From: a bacterium
GTDB lineage: Bacteria > Patescibacteriota > Minisyncoccia > JAUYLV01
Direction of reading: 5' to 3'
Length of the DNA: 33,251 nucleotides
Assembly (NCBI GenBank): GCA_030699565.1
Contig: JAUYLV010000042.1
Span: forward strand, 1-33,251
Shown: in pieces, positions 7,564 through 15,781 of the stretch
Position numbering within the stretch: the stretch's first letter is position 1
Layout of the letters: each line of letters starts with the position of its first letter
Notes under the pieces: generated by a model
What the model was told of the DNA's origin: nothing
The model's input: only the letters and a program-made list of their open reading frames with translations
The model's database searches: none
Made by a program: the position numbers and the translations under genes

Positions 7564-7905
7564 ATGGAAACTTTAGAGCCGGAGCCTCAAGGCGGGGAGG
7601 GGACGTATTGCGTCGCATCTCCTGCGGCCGATATAAAAGAAGGCATTCTCTATTGCCGATCCGTGGGCGGTAAAAAAATCATGCTTACGCGATATAAGGG
7701 TGTCTGCGTGGCATATGATAACCGCTGCACGCATGCAGGCGGGCCTTTATGCGCGGGAAAGATCGTGGAAGGCTCGGTGGAGTGCCCCTGGCATGGCGCG
7801 CGCTACGATCTTGCCGACGGAAAAGCGGTCAAACTTCCGGCGCAGATGGACATGCGCGCGTATGCGGTGCGGGAGAGAAATGGCAATATTGAAGTTCGGA
7901 TTTAA
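7564..7905 (+). CDS. Rieske [2Fe-2S] ferredoxin-like protein
   Basis: 113 residues. The cluster motifs CTHAGGPLC and CPWHG give the Cys-x-His and Cys-x2-His ligands that bind a [2Fe-2S] cluster with two Cys and two His. The additional Cys in GPLC could form the disulfide seen in some Rieske folds. It is about the size of soluble Rieske ferredoxins, with no membrane anchor, and so is probably a cytoplasmic electron carrier. The FAD oxidoreductase at 9864 is of a family often fused to such a domain, making it a plausible partner. Single gene without a Shine-Dalgarno site; CATATT lies just upstream. Confidence 0.9.
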   Translation: METLEPEPQGGEGTYCVASPAADIKEGILYCRSVGGKKIMLTRYKGVCVAYDNRCTHAGGPLCAGKIVEGSVECPWHGARYDLADGKAVKLPAQMDMRAYAVRERNGNIEVRI

Positions 7906-7923
7906 AAAAGACCGCTACTGGAA

Positions 7924-7952
7924 TTGGAAAGATGTTATTTTTGTGCTAGATT
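7924..7952 (+). promoter_or_regulatory. Promoter of the LOG-family gene, leaderless
   Basis: TTGGAA (7924-7929), 17-nt spacer, TAGATT (7947-7952). The ATG at 7959 is 6 nt after the -10 box, so transcription should start at or next to the start codon. Confidence 0.7.
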
Positions 7953-7958
7953 AAGCTT

Positions 7959-8681
7959 ATGAAACATAACGGGCGGGAAAATTCCGACGGATTAATGAAT
8001 CATCTCAATAAAAGCAACTCCGTTGATATGGGAGCCATAAATAATTGGCGCATTTTTAGGATTATGGCCGAATTCGTGGAAGGCTGGCAATTCTTAAGCA
8101 GCTACTTCAAAAAAGTCACGGTCTTCGGTTCTGCGCGCACGAGTCCCTCCGCAAAATGGTACAAAGAAGCCGCAAAATTTGCCAACTTGCTTGCCAAAGA
8201 TGGATTTGACGTCATCACCGGCGGAGGACCGGGAATCATGGAAGCGGCGAATCGCGGAGCGAGCAACGCCAAGAACGAAAATACGAATGGCAAAAAACCC
8301 GTCGGAGAATCGATTGGACTCGACATTCAACTTCCCATGGAACAGCGGAGAAACAAATACGTGCGAAAGGGGCGGGGATTTTATTACTTTTTCGTGCGGA
8401 AGGTCATGTTGTCGTATCATTCGCACGGATATATATTTTTTCCCGGAGGTTTTGGAACGCTCGATGAAGTATTCGAACTCTTGACATTGGTGCAAACGAA
8501 CAAGATCGAACGGGTACCGATCATTCTGGTTGGCAGGGAATTCTGGAATCCGCTCGTAGATTGGATCCGTACAACGGTTTATGGTGAGTTTAAGCATATC
8601 AGTAAAGAGGATCAGGATATATTTTCGCTTGTCGATACGGCGGAAGAGGCCTACGCGATCATTAAAAAGAGCGTTGCGTAA
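7959..8681 (+). CDS. LOG family protein (TIGR00730)
   Basis: 240 residues. The Rossmann-like core has VFGSAR, GGGPGIMEAANRGA and the signature PGGFGTLDE, which defines LOG-type nucleotide 5'-monophosphate phosphoribohydrolases (often misnamed lysine decarboxylases). The predicted reaction is release of a base from a nucleoside monophosphate; the bacterial physiological substrate is unsettled. About 45 residues precede the core, including a polar N-terminus. Single transcription unit. Confidence 0.9.
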   Translation: MKHNGRENSDGLMNHLNKSNSVDMGAINNWRIFRIMAEFVEGWQFLSSYFKKVTVFGSARTSPSAKWYKEAAKFANLLAKDGFDVITGGGPGIMEAANRGASNAKNENTNGKKPVGESIGLDIQLPMEQRRNKYVRKGRGFYYFFVRKVMLSYHSHGYIFFPGGFGTLDEVFELLTLVQTNKIERVPIILVGREFWNPLVDWIRTTVYGEFKHISKEDQDIFSLVDTAEEAYAIIKKSVA

Positions 8682-8726
8682 GCCATGGCAGCGAATGCCC
8701 GGAATTTACGATCCGGACTACCTCGG

Positions 8727-8755
8727 TTGACATGGTTTGATCTATCCTATATAAT
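8727..8755 (+). promoter_or_regulatory. Consensus promoter of cold-shock gene
   Basis: TTGACA (8727-8732), 17-nt spacer, TATAAT (8750-8755), a perfect consensus pair. The transcript would start near 8762, giving a roughly 52-nt leader with no Shine-Dalgarno site. That is longer than for neighbouring genes and could allow temperature-dependent folding, as in other cold-shock mRNAs (inference). Confidence 0.9.
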
Positions 8756-8813
8756 GGTTTCTTGTAAACCAAAGAGACATCGTCGACCTCTTATTTAAAC
8801 GTAAATCTCAAAC

Positions 8814-9011
8814 ATGACTGGAACAATCAAAACACTCACTGACCGGGGATTCGGATTCATTGCCGTCGAAGGACAGGCAAAGGATCTTTTTTTCCACTCC
8901 AAAGATTTGAACGGAATGACATTTGAAGATCTCAGGGCTGGCGACGCCGTCAGCTTTGATGTCGTTCAGGGCGAAAAGGGCCCGGCAGCCAAGAACGTAT
9001 CGCGTGCATAA
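8814..9011 (+). CDS. csp: Cold-shock domain protein (CspA family)
   Basis: 65 residues, the normal CSP length. The RNA-binding motifs are RGFGFI (RNP1) and DLFFHS (RNP2). A single OB-fold that binds single-stranded RNA/DNA and melts mRNA structure. It has the strongest promoter in this part of the window and a perfect terminator behind it. Confidence 0.95.
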   Translation: MTGTIKTLTDRGFGFIAVEGQAKDLFFHSKDLNGMTFEDLRAGDAVSFDVVQGEKGPAAKNVSRA

Positions 9012-9044
9012 AGCGTTTTCTTGGAAACATCTCAAGTGATGTAA

Positions 9045-9074
9045 ATCAAAACCCCGCTACGGCGGGGTTTTGAT
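9045..9074. terminator. Bidirectional rho-independent terminator
   Basis: A 13-bp perfect stem (ATCAAAACCCCGC and its complement) around TACG. A-tract and T-tract flank it on both sides, so it could stop transcription in either direction. Confidence 0.9.
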
Positions 9075-9109
9075 TAAGGCGGGGAATGAGTGGCAATAAT
9101 GCGCAAAGC

Positions 9110-9138
9110 TTGATTTTGGCATCGATACATGCTACGAT
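9110..9138 (+). promoter_or_regulatory. Promoter of small hypothetical gene, leaderless
   Basis: TTGATT (9110-9115), 17-nt spacer, extended TGCTACGAT with -10 at 9133-9138. ATG 9148 is 9 nt later, close to the expected transcription start. Confidence 0.7.
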
Positions 9139-9147
9139 TACCTTGCT

Positions 9148-9399
9148 ATGCGGGATAAACATGAAGGACCAAAACTTGCAGAGATTTTAACGCCGCCGTC
9201 GGTGTTTATGGAATCCTACAATAAGGGTATTCCTTCAGGTTTTCCCCATGCTTCAATCGAGTTATTGAAGCAATTCCAGGCGCTACACCCCTCGCTTTTC
9301 AAAAGCGGTGATGAATGGTCGATTGACCGGCACCGCAAGAAACTTATGGACTGGCTCGTTTCATACCGGCAGCCGCAAATGATTTCTGTTGTCTCATAG
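9148..9399 (+). CDS. Small hypothetical protein
   Basis: 83 residues, not recognised. Soluble, with aromatic- and His-containing segments (FPHASIELLKQFQALHP, WSIDRHRKKLMDWLVSY) suggesting a small helical fold. Bracketed by its own promoter (9110) and terminator (9432), which supports it as a real monocistronic gene. Confidence 0.65.
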   Translation: MRDKHEGPKLAEILTPPSVFMESYNKGIPSGFPHASIELLKQFQALHPSLFKSGDEWSIDRHRKKLMDWLVSYRQPQMISVVS

Positions 9400-9431
9400 C
9401 TCGGTTTATGGTGTCGGCAGAAGAACATTAT

Positions 9432-9454
9432 AAAAACACCGTTCGGGTGTTTTT
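9432..9454 (+). terminator. Rho-independent terminator
   Basis: AAAAACACC / GGTGTTTTT stem with a 5-nt loop (GTTCG) and a continuing T-run, after the 83-residue gene. Confidence 0.85.
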
Positions 9455-9543
9455 TGTTTATGCAGGGGTTGGCGGAGAGTATGGTGAATCCCCCGTACGT
9501 CGTAGGGTACTGCGAAAAATTTACAATGCGTATGCGGTAATTA

Positions 9544-9738
9544 TTATTGAGTGCCGTTAACGTCTATTTCTATCTTTTCGGGAATATTGATATCGGTTCC
9601 GCTGTTTTCGCGAATTGCCGGCAAGGCATAGATAAAAAATAACGCCACAATGACAATAATGACCAAAATACCGATAATGAGGCCCGCGCTTCCACCCGAA
9701 TCGCCGCTTCCGGGAGGATTGTTGATGATGGTTGGCAT
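9544..9738 (-). CDS. Small single-helix membrane protein (MPTIINNP type)
   Basis: 64 residues. The start MPTIINNPPGSGDSGGSAG, one hydrophobic helix (about residues 20-42), and a polar tail ending in PEKIEIDVNGTQ match small proteins of unknown function that recur in CPR and other bacteria. On the leftward strand TTAAGG, 17 nt, TATAAT precedes the ATG by 10 nt. Confidence 0.75.
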   Translation of the reverse strand: MPTIINNPPGSGDSGGSAGLIIGILVIIVIVALFFIYALPAIRENSGTDINIPEKIEIDVNGTQ

Positions 9739-9863
9739 AGTTTAAGAAATTATAAATATATTGCGATGCAACCTTAACTTTTTTCTGAACGTATTTTAAA
9801 ACTCGATCTTCTTGGTATTGCTGAATATACGTACAGAAGATGTTGTTCGTATGAACAATGGAA

Positions 9864-11177
9864 TTAGGTTTTTTGCCGTCGCAGCATATTTTTTGCGGCG
9901 CCACCCATGAATTCTCCGGTATAATCCAGGCCTTTGACGAGAAGCTGCTTCAGTGTCGGTATGCGCCGCGGGTTATAGAGTTCAGTCCAAGGATTCCGTA
10001 CGCCGCGCACGTGATCGGTAAACATCTCTGCGGCGATTCTACTCATCGTGATGCCGGTACCGGAGTATCCCGTTGCCACATAAGGCTGTCCGCTGCCAAG
10101 AGGACCGATAAAAGGCAGGCCGTCGATCGGTTCTATGATGCTCCACTTCCATTTGGTTCTGATCGGAAGGCGCTCATCGGGCACTATAGTCCGCATAAAT
10201 TCCTTAAGCGCGCTAAAAATTTTACGTTGGTCGATCATGATCTCGTGCCGATGATCTTCGCCGCCGAAAATAAGGCGATCACGCTTCTTTCCCGAATCGA
10301 CGCGAAAATAGTGATACGGGTTTTTTACATCCTGATACAGGGCTTCTGGAAGGCGCCTTTTGGCGATTTCGGATTCGATGATATATGTCAGGTAGCGGCC
10401 TGTACGTGCGAACAGCCGCCAAGGGTTATTGAAGGGATATTCGGTAGCGATAAGAACCCAAGGCGCCTCGGCTGAACCGTTCTTTACATGCACGAGAAAG
10501 CGATCGCCTTCTTCTTCTATGCTTTCTGCTTTTGTGTTGTCGAAGACCCGTACGCCGTACTTTCTTGCGGCAGCGCGGAGTCCGGCTAAATATTTAAGTG
10601 CATGGAATTTCGCTTGAGCCGACAATTCCAAGTAGCCGCCGTTGGGGAATGGCAGGCGATTATCCCGGCGAACATAGGCCTCAAAACCGAACATGCGCGC
10701 GCTTGTCGCCTCATGCATGAGCCGATTATATTCGGTATCGTTGGTGGCGTATATGTAATAAGGGCACCGCAAGAATTCGCAGGCGATCTCTTCCTCATGT
10801 GCGGTCGCCTCAATATGTTCGATGGCGTCGCGGCCCGATTGCCATATCATGCCGGCATTCTCGCTTCCGAACATTTTTTCAAGATCCGCCAGATTGGTAT
10901 CGATGCTTTGCGTGATGAAGCCGGTGGTGTAGGCACTAGTACTGTTTCCGATCGTCTCGTCCGTAATAAGAGTGACATCCGCGCCGGCTTTTGAGAGAAG
11001 ATACGCCGCAGTCGTGCCCGTCAGTCCCGAACCGATGATTACAACGTCAGCCTTATGCGCGCCCCTTAAAGACGGGGCGGGGCGACCTGTTTTTTTTGGT
11101 TTGTACCCATGTACTTTGCACAAGCGCATATTCTCGTTTGGCAATGGAATTGGAGTGAAGAGCGGGGGGATATGCAT
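9864..11177 (-). CDS. FAD-dependent oxidoreductase, DAO/DadA family
   Basis: About 437 residues. The N-terminal FAD-binding motif is VVIIGSGLTGTTAAYLL, then STSAYTTG (flavin contacts) and, near the C-terminus, GLPFIGPLGSGQPYVATGYS, which closes the FAD fold. This is the amino-acid/amine oxidase superfamily; the substrate is unknown. It resembles the N-terminal part of YhfW-like proteins, which continue into a Rieske domain; here the protein ends at that boundary (after WTELYNP...). The start is uncertain: the reading frame stays open to 11363, but 11177 or 11129 fits the family N-terminus better. Single leftward gene. Confidence 0.88.
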   Translation of the reverse strand: MHIPPLFTPIPLPNENMRLCKVHGYKPKKTGRPAPSLRGAHKADVVIIGSGLTGTTAAYLLSKAGADVTLITDETIGNSTSAYTTGFITQSIDTNLADLEKMFGSENAGMIWQSGRDAIEHIEATAHEEEIACEFLRCPYYIYATNDTEYNRLMHEATSARMFGFEAYVRRDNRLPFPNGGYLELSAQAKFHALKYLAGLRAAARKYGVRVFDNTKAESIEEEGDRFLVHVKNGSAEAPWVLIATEYPFNNPWRLFARTGRYLTYIIESEIAKRRLPEALYQDVKNPYHYFRVDSGKKRDRLIFGGEDHRHEIMIDQRKIFSALKEFMRTIVPDERLPIRTKWKWSIIEPIDGLPFIGPLGSGQPYVATGYSGTGITMSRIAAEMFTDHVRGVRNPWTELYNPRRIPTLKQLLVKGLDYTGEFMGGAAKNMLRRQKT

Positions 11178-11262
11178 CGCGCATAAAATGCTCTTTGTCC
11201 CCGAGGGCTGTTGCGAAAACCGGGACTTCCTACATTGATAGTTCACGCGAATTCGGTATATC

Positions 11263-11450
11263 ATGAAGTGCATACTATTAATCGAAGCATTCCTTATACA
11301 TACGAATCCCGTATCCCATTTTGAGATGCCGGCGGAAGATAAAAAGCGCATGGCGGATTTCAATAAAAAGTACGGTAAAGACCAAATGCCGATGCCCTTT
11401 GATATGAAGCGCTTTGCCTATGGGGGTTCAAGGCCGTTGTAGAAGCCTAA
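11263..11450 (+). pseudogene. Truncated, frameshifted DUF1428 family gene
   Basis: A 59-residue frame (11263-11442) contains MPMPFDMKRFAYGG, matching the C-terminus of DUF1428/YbaA proteins. After GG the family continues F-K-x-V-V-E. Here those residues (FKAVVEA, stop at 11448-11450) are in the neighbouring frame, so one base is missing in the GGGGGTT run near 11422-11428. The first two thirds of the family are absent. DUF1428 proteins are small ferredoxin-like-fold proteins of unknown function, often next to VOC/PhnB-like genes as here. Confidence 0.68.
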
Positions 11451-11474
11451 CAGGCGCCGCAAAAACCAAAAACT

Positions 11475-12362
11475 ATGAAACAAAAAATCACCCCACATCT
11501 ATGGTTCGATGCCCAGGCCAAAGAAGCGGCCGAGTTTTATGTTTCCATTTTTCCGGGCTCAAAAGTTAAAAATATTGCAACGTTGCACGATACGCCCTCC
11601 GGTGATGTCGATGTAGTTTCATTCGATCTTGTCGGCCAGCCGTTCATGGCTATCAGCGCCGGTCCGTACTTTAAATTTAATCCGTCGGTCTCTTTTCTGG
11701 TTATATGCAAGACCAAAGAAGAAGTTGACGCACTATGGGCCAAACTTTCCAAGGGTGCCATATTGATGGAGCTCGGCGAATACCCATTCAGCAAAAGATA
11801 CGGTTGGACTGAAGATAACTACGGACTTTCGTGGCAGATTATGCTTGCCGATGAGCATCATTATTTCAAGCATACAATAACGCCGACATTGTTGTTCGTG
11901 GGTGATGTTTGCGGTAAGGCGGAGGAGGCGATGAATTTCTATGCCTCGGTATTCCCCGACAGCAAGGCGGGTGATATGGCCAGATACCCGGCGGGGATGG
12001 ATCCGGAGAAGGAGGGGACCGTCATGCATGGCGCGGTTGATCTTGCCGGACAGGAATTCTTTGCGATGGATAGCGCAAGAGAGCATAAATTCGCTTTCAA
12101 TGAGGCGATCTCATTTATGGTGAATTGCGAAGACCAAAAGGAGATAGATTATTATTGGGAAAAGCTTTCGGCGGTGCCGGAGGCTGAACAATGCGGTTGG
12201 ATTAAAGACAAATACGGTCTGTCGTGGCAGATCGTTCCTGCGGCTATGAGCGAGATAATGGGAACCAAAGATGAAGAGAAGCGGGCGCGCGTGACCCGAG
12301 CATTTCTTAAAATGAAAAAGTTCGACATAGCCGAACTTATGCGAGCCGCTGAGGGAAAATAA
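11475..12362 (+). CDS. Tandem VOC/PhnB-like protein (3-dmu-9_3-mt family)
   Basis: 295 residues with two copies of the PhnB-like vicinal-oxygen-chelate unit, at about residues 1-125 and 133-265. Each starts with TPxLxF/HLWF and 'AxxFYxSxFPxSK' and ends with KYGLSWQI or [10 protein letters not shown]-terminal helical tail (about 268-295) follows. The family (PF06983) is often annotated as 3-demethylubiquinone methyltransferase, but it lacks a methyltransferase fold, and the real function is unknown. No Shine-Dalgarno site. Confidence 0.88.
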   Translation: MKQKITPHLWFDAQAKEAAEFYVSIFPGSKVKNIATLHDTPSGDVDVVSFDLVGQPFMAISAGPYFKFNPSVSFLVICKTKEEVDALWAKLSKGAILMELGEYPFSKRYGWTEDNYGLSWQIMLADEHHYFKHTITPTLLFVGDVCGKAEEAMNFYASVFPDSKAGDMARYPAGMDPEKEGTVMHGAVDLAGQEFFAMDSAREHKFAFNEAISFMVNCEDQKEIDYYWEKLSAVPEAEQCGWIKDKYGLSWQIVPAAMSEIMGTKDEEKRARVTRAFLKMKKFDIAELMRAAEGK

Positions 12363-12475
12363 TAGGATCATGCGGTAATAAATGGCATAAACCTTTTTTA
12401 GTTCTTGTTCACCCCGCTATTCATTGGAAAAAATATGATTGGCGCGGGCTCGACTTGCCTGAAAATAAAAACAGT

Positions 12476-12907
12476 ATGACGAAATTGAACTTCTATCTTA
12501 ATTTTGCGGGCAATACGGAAGAAGCTTTTAATTTTTATAAGTCCGTTTTCGGCGGGGAATTTACCTCCCTTGTACGCTTCAAGGACATGCCGATGTCGGA
12601 CGTAAGCATTTCTGGGGAGGATGGAAACAAGATTATGCACATCAGCCTGCCCGTCGGTAAAGATGATGTATTGATGGCGACCGATATCTTGGAGTCGCTT
12701 GGGCAAACATTGGTGCCGGGCAATACTATCAACATTTCGGTTCATCCGGAAAGCAAAGAAGAGGCGGATAGAATATTTAACGCGCTTTCCGAAAGCGGGG
12801 CGGTGGAGATGCCGATTGCCGATCAGATGTGGGGCGATTACTACGGAAGCTTTAAAGATAAATTCGGCGTTCGGTGGATGGTGAATTACCGTTATCCGAA
12901 AAAATAA
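12476..12907 (+). CDS. Single-domain PhnB/YjdN-like VOC protein
   Basis: 143 residues. LNFYLNFAGNTEEAFNFYKS at the start, DVLMATD in the middle and DKFGVRWMVNY at the end are typical PhnB-like/YjdN features. Related to, but distinct from, the tandem protein just upstream (about 110 nt away). I chose ATG 12476 because the fold begins at LNFYL; a TTG at 12455 would add seven polar residues. Function unknown. Confidence 0.88.
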   Translation: MTKLNFYLNFAGNTEEAFNFYKSVFGGEFTSLVRFKDMPMSDVSISGEDGNKIMHISLPVGKDDVLMATDILESLGQTLVPGNTINISVHPESKEEADRIFNALSESGAVEMPIADQMWGDYYGSFKDKFGVRWMVNYRYPKK

Positions 12908-13059
12908 ATACGCTTTGAGAAAATCCGAAGCCAGAAAACTCAAAACCTGCAGCCGCGGCCACCGCTACTTTCGATCGAGTGCGCGCCCCGTCTGCCCTGT
13001 TTGCTGGCCAGGGTATTACAAAAAGCATGCCAGATCTGCGGGACGGATTTAGGAATAAG

Positions 13060-13090
13060 CCCGGCATTTTAGTTGCCGGGTGTTATTTTT
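13060..13090 (+). terminator. Rho-independent terminator
   Basis: CCCGGCA / TGCCGGG stem with a 7-nt loop, then TGTTATTTTT. The flanks AATAA / TTATT extend the dyad. It ends the VOC gene. The 150 nt before it holds no gene I can support. Confidence 0.75.
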
Positions 13091-13165
13091 ACGATGTTTG
13101 CCGCCGGGGAATTTTCATGGTAGCGTTTTTAGGTGTTCTTTAACTGTGAATGCGAAGGAGATTTT

Positions 13166-13606
13166 ATGGGAAAAATATTCCGCTCGGTATTTCATCTGTT
13201 TACCAAGATTCTCTCCGATGCCACGATTCAGAAGCGCTATGTGCGGGTCGGCGGCGCTTTTGGGGGTGCGGTGAGTTATAGCTATATGGGCGAATGCGTA
13301 GGCTTCAAGCGCATGCTGAATCGATGGGCGCGGTGGGAGGCGGAATATATCCGAAGGGGATATCGCGCCATTTCACTTGATGACTTCATTGATTACGGCG
13401 GCTACGGTAAGGAATTAGGTGAGCTTGCGGGCGCGCGGCGTTCCAAAGGGGAGGAGCCCGTGTTGCATGCGGAGATCTACCGGCGCGAATTTCTCGGCAA
13501 AATCGAGCCGACAATCGATCTTGCGAATCTTATGCAACCGGATGCAAAACCCCAGTCGGGCACATACGTTTTGCCGAGCACCAAAGACGTTGTCCGGAAT
13601 CGATGA
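13166..13606 (+). CDS. Hypothetical protein
   Basis: 146 residues, not recognised. Basic N-terminus (MGKIFRSVFHLFTKI), a Gly-rich stretch (VGGAFGGAVSYSYMG), and a mixed C-terminal region. The start is fixed by AAGGAG at 13155-13160, 5 nt before the ATG; a GTG at 13133 lacks this. It is the first gene in the window with a textbook Shine-Dalgarno site. Confidence 0.65.
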   Translation: MGKIFRSVFHLFTKILSDATIQKRYVRVGGAFGGAVSYSYMGECVGFKRMLNRWARWEAEYIRRGYRAISLDDFIDYGGYGKELGELAGARRSKGEEPVLHAEIYRREFLGKIEPTIDLANLMQPDAKPQSGTYVLPSTKDVVRNR

Positions 13607-13723
13607 AGGACGGATAACGGGAATCGCTGATCGAAAAAGTTTTGCGCATGTATATATTTTTGTCGAAAAGCTAACTTAAAACCGAGGCGTGGCAATAGTT
13701 GATCTGCGCGATATTGCAGTGAT

Positions 13724-13747
13724 AGCCGTCCTTTGTGGCGGCTTTTT
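13724..13747 (+). terminator. Rho-independent terminator
   Basis: AGCCGTC / GGCGGCT stem (one G-T pair) with a CTTTGT loop, followed by T-run. Confidence 0.7.
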
Positions 13748-13783
13748 GATAATCTGGTAATAACATCATAGATAAAAAACAAT

Positions 13784-13813
13784 ATCCTCACATTCTCAAG
13801 TATGTTGGTATGT
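13784..13813. repeat. Palindromic element A of the helicase-nuclease cassette
   Basis: ATCCTCACAT, loop TCTCAAGT, ATGTTGGTATGT. The reverse complement shares the 16-nt core ACATACTTGAGAATGT with elements B (16605) and C (16936). Its two arms differ: one equals the C-type arm, the other is one base from the B-type arm, so A is a hybrid. It lies 225 nt before the helicase gene. Confidence 0.75.
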
Positions 13814-14037
13814 GCGAGGTCCGCTTCTTTGTAGTAGTCGGATTGGGGTCGGGGCTAGGCGTGGGGTTAATGTGCTTTATATTTACTTTAACAATATTTT
13901 ATATTTATTTTATCTGGTCCTGCTATGCTATAAAGTGAAAATTTTGACGATATGCGTTTCCATTGCTAACTTATACAGGCGGAGATTGCAATTTACTAAC
14001 ACGTGATCGCTTTTACTCCGTATAACATAATCGAGAT
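13814..14037 (+). promoter_or_regulatory. A/T-rich leader region of the helicase gene
   Basis: No convincing gene; a 64-codon frame from GTG 13812 has poor composition. Two candidate promoters are visible: TTGACG (13944-13949), 17 nt, TAACTT (13967-13972); and CATAAT (14026-14031), 6 nt before the helicase ATG. Confidence 0.45.
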
Positions 14038-15771
14038 ATGATCCAACAAGATGCACTTGATATTTTAAAGACCGGAGCGAGCGTTTTTTTGACCGGAGAA
14101 CCCGGCAGCGGCAAAACGCATACGGTTAACCTGTATGTCGCCTGGTTGCGCGAACGCGGCATAGCGCCCGCCATTACCGCATCCACCGGTATCGCGGCTA
14201 CGCATATCGGTGGCATGACGATCCACTCATGGAGCGGCATTGGTGTTCGAAAAGAACTTACCCAACGCGATATTCATGCGATTGCTGCAAATCGCCGCAT
14301 CGCAAAGCGTATTGAGGGCGCCCATGTACTTATTATTGACGAGGTATCAATGCTTGCTGCCGAAACCTTGTCGATGATCGAAGCCGTGTGCCGTCATATT
14401 CGGGGCAAGACCGTACCATTCGGGGGATTGCAGGTTGTTCTGGTTGGCGATTTTTTTCAGCTGCCGCCCGTTACGGTGAACCAAGTGCGCAACCGGCAGG
14501 ACTATGCGGCGCCTGCGCCCTCGCAAAGACAACCATCGGAAAGCGAACATTCAACTATTGCTTACGCATTCCGATCGCCTGCATGGGAGTCGATCGATCC
14601 GATCATTTGCTATCTATCCGAACAATACCGGCAAGAAGATAAGCTGTTTCTGGAGATATTGGCATCGATCCGGAGCGGCGAAATCACCGATCAAATACGC
14701 GAAGCGCTTCTGTCGCGTCAAGCAAAAGAATATCGCTCACTGGAAAATCTGCCAAAGTTGTATTCGCATAATTTTGATGTTGATCGGGTCAATGCCGAAC
14801 GGTTGGCAGCCATTCCGGGCAAAGAGATTATATTTGCCATGCAATATCGCGGGCCGGAGTCGTTCGTGGCAACGCTTAAACGCGGCTGTCTCTCGCCAGA
14901 AACACTTACGCTGAAAGTCGGCGCACGGGTGATGTTTACCAAAAACAGCCATTCCGGCGCTTATGTGAATGGCACCATCGGGGAGATCGAAGGATTCGAC
15001 GAAGAGGACTATCCTATTGTACGCACCAAAGGCGGTCGCCGCGTTGTCGCGGAACCCGAAGAATGGTCTATGGCGGATGGACCTCGTACGCTTGCCCGGA
15101 TTACGCAGATTCCCTTGCGGCTTGCCTGGGCGCTGACGATCCATAAAAGCCAGGGCATGACGCTGGAAGAGGCCGTTATGGATCTTTCCGGGGTGTTCGA
15201 ATATGGACAGGGCTATGTGGCGCTCTCTCGCGTCAAATCACTTGCCGGATTGCACTTGCTGGGGTTAAACGATCACGCGCTCCAAGTGGATCCTGCCATC
15301 ATTGTAAAGGATGCGGATTTTAAGCAATGCGCTGAAAAGGCGAGAGTGCGTCACCGCGCCATGTCTGAAGATGAACGGCAACGGCGCGCGCAAGATTTTA
15401 TCCATGCGTGTGGCGGCAGCATGCAAGGAAAACGCATTCGTACTGATATGCGAAAAAAGCCTCCGCGCGGCGCGACGCTTGAGGTAACGCTGGCGTTGTT
15501 CGCAAACAAGCATTCGGTGGCGCAAATAGCTCAGGAGCGGGGACTTGCAATTTCGACGATATTTTCACACCTCTCCAATCTCTATATGGCCGGACGCATT
15601 GAGCAAAAGGATTTGGAGCGCATGGTATCCCCCATACTGCAAAGAGCCCTTCCGGTCATTCATGCCGCATTCGGGGAGCTTGGCGCCGAACGTCTTGCGC
15701 CCATACATGAAAAATTTGGCGGTCGATATTCATATGAAGATTTGCGTCTTGCGCGCTTGCTTATGAAATAG
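14038..15771 (+). CDS. PIF1-like superfamily 1B helicase with C-terminal HTH
   Basis: 577 residues. Walker A GEPGSGKT (20-27), motif II LIIDEVSML (Asp101-Glu102), GDFFQLPPV (about 137-145), SEQYRQ, and the UvrD-C-like end LTIHKSQGMTLE followed by YVALSRVKS identify a RecD/PIF1-type 5'-3' DNA helicase. The last ~90 residues carry a helix-turn-helix of the RecQ/UvrD-associated HTH_40 type (SVAQIAQERGLAISTIFSHL). PIF1 helicases unwind DNA, G-quadruplexes and R-loops. The nuclease gene starts 10 nt after its stop, so the two are probably co-expressed and act together. No Shine-Dalgarno site. Confidence 0.92.
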   Translation: MIQQDALDILKTGASVFLTGEPGSGKTHTVNLYVAWLRERGIAPAITASTGIAATHIGGMTIHSWSGIGVRKELTQRDIHAIAANRRIAKRIEGAHVLIIDEVSMLAAETLSMIEAVCRHIRGKTVPFGGLQVVLVGDFFQLPPVTVNQVRNRQDYAAPAPSQRQPSESEHSTIAYAFRSPAWESIDPIICYLSEQYRQEDKLFLEILASIRSGEITDQIREALLSRQAKEYRSLENLPKLYSHNFDVDRVNAERLAAIPGKEIIFAMQYRGPESFVATLKRGCLSPETLTLKVGARVMFTKNSHSGAYVNGTIGEIEGFDEEDYPIVRTKGGRRVVAEPEEWSMADGPRTLARITQIPLRLAWALTIHKSQGMTLEEAVMDLSGVFEYGQGYVALSRVKSLAGLHLLGLNDHALQVDPAIIVKDADFKQCAEKARVRHRAMSEDERQRRAQDFIHACGGSMQGKRIRTDMRKKPPRGATLEVTLALFANKHSVAQIAQERGLAISTIFSHLSNLYMAGRIEQKDLERMVSPILQRALPVIHAAFGELGAERLAPIHEKFGGRYSYEDLRLARLLMK

Positions 15772-15781
15772 TTTCACGCAT

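Noticed and set aside
13477-13791. Leftward frame starting at palindrome A
   Set aside because: It lies opposite the end of the 13166 gene and a terminator, and its composition is that of antisense translation.
13812-14006. 64-codon frame before the helicase gene
   Set aside because: It starts inside palindrome A, and its sequence is low-complexity A/T-driven translation with no recognisable fold.
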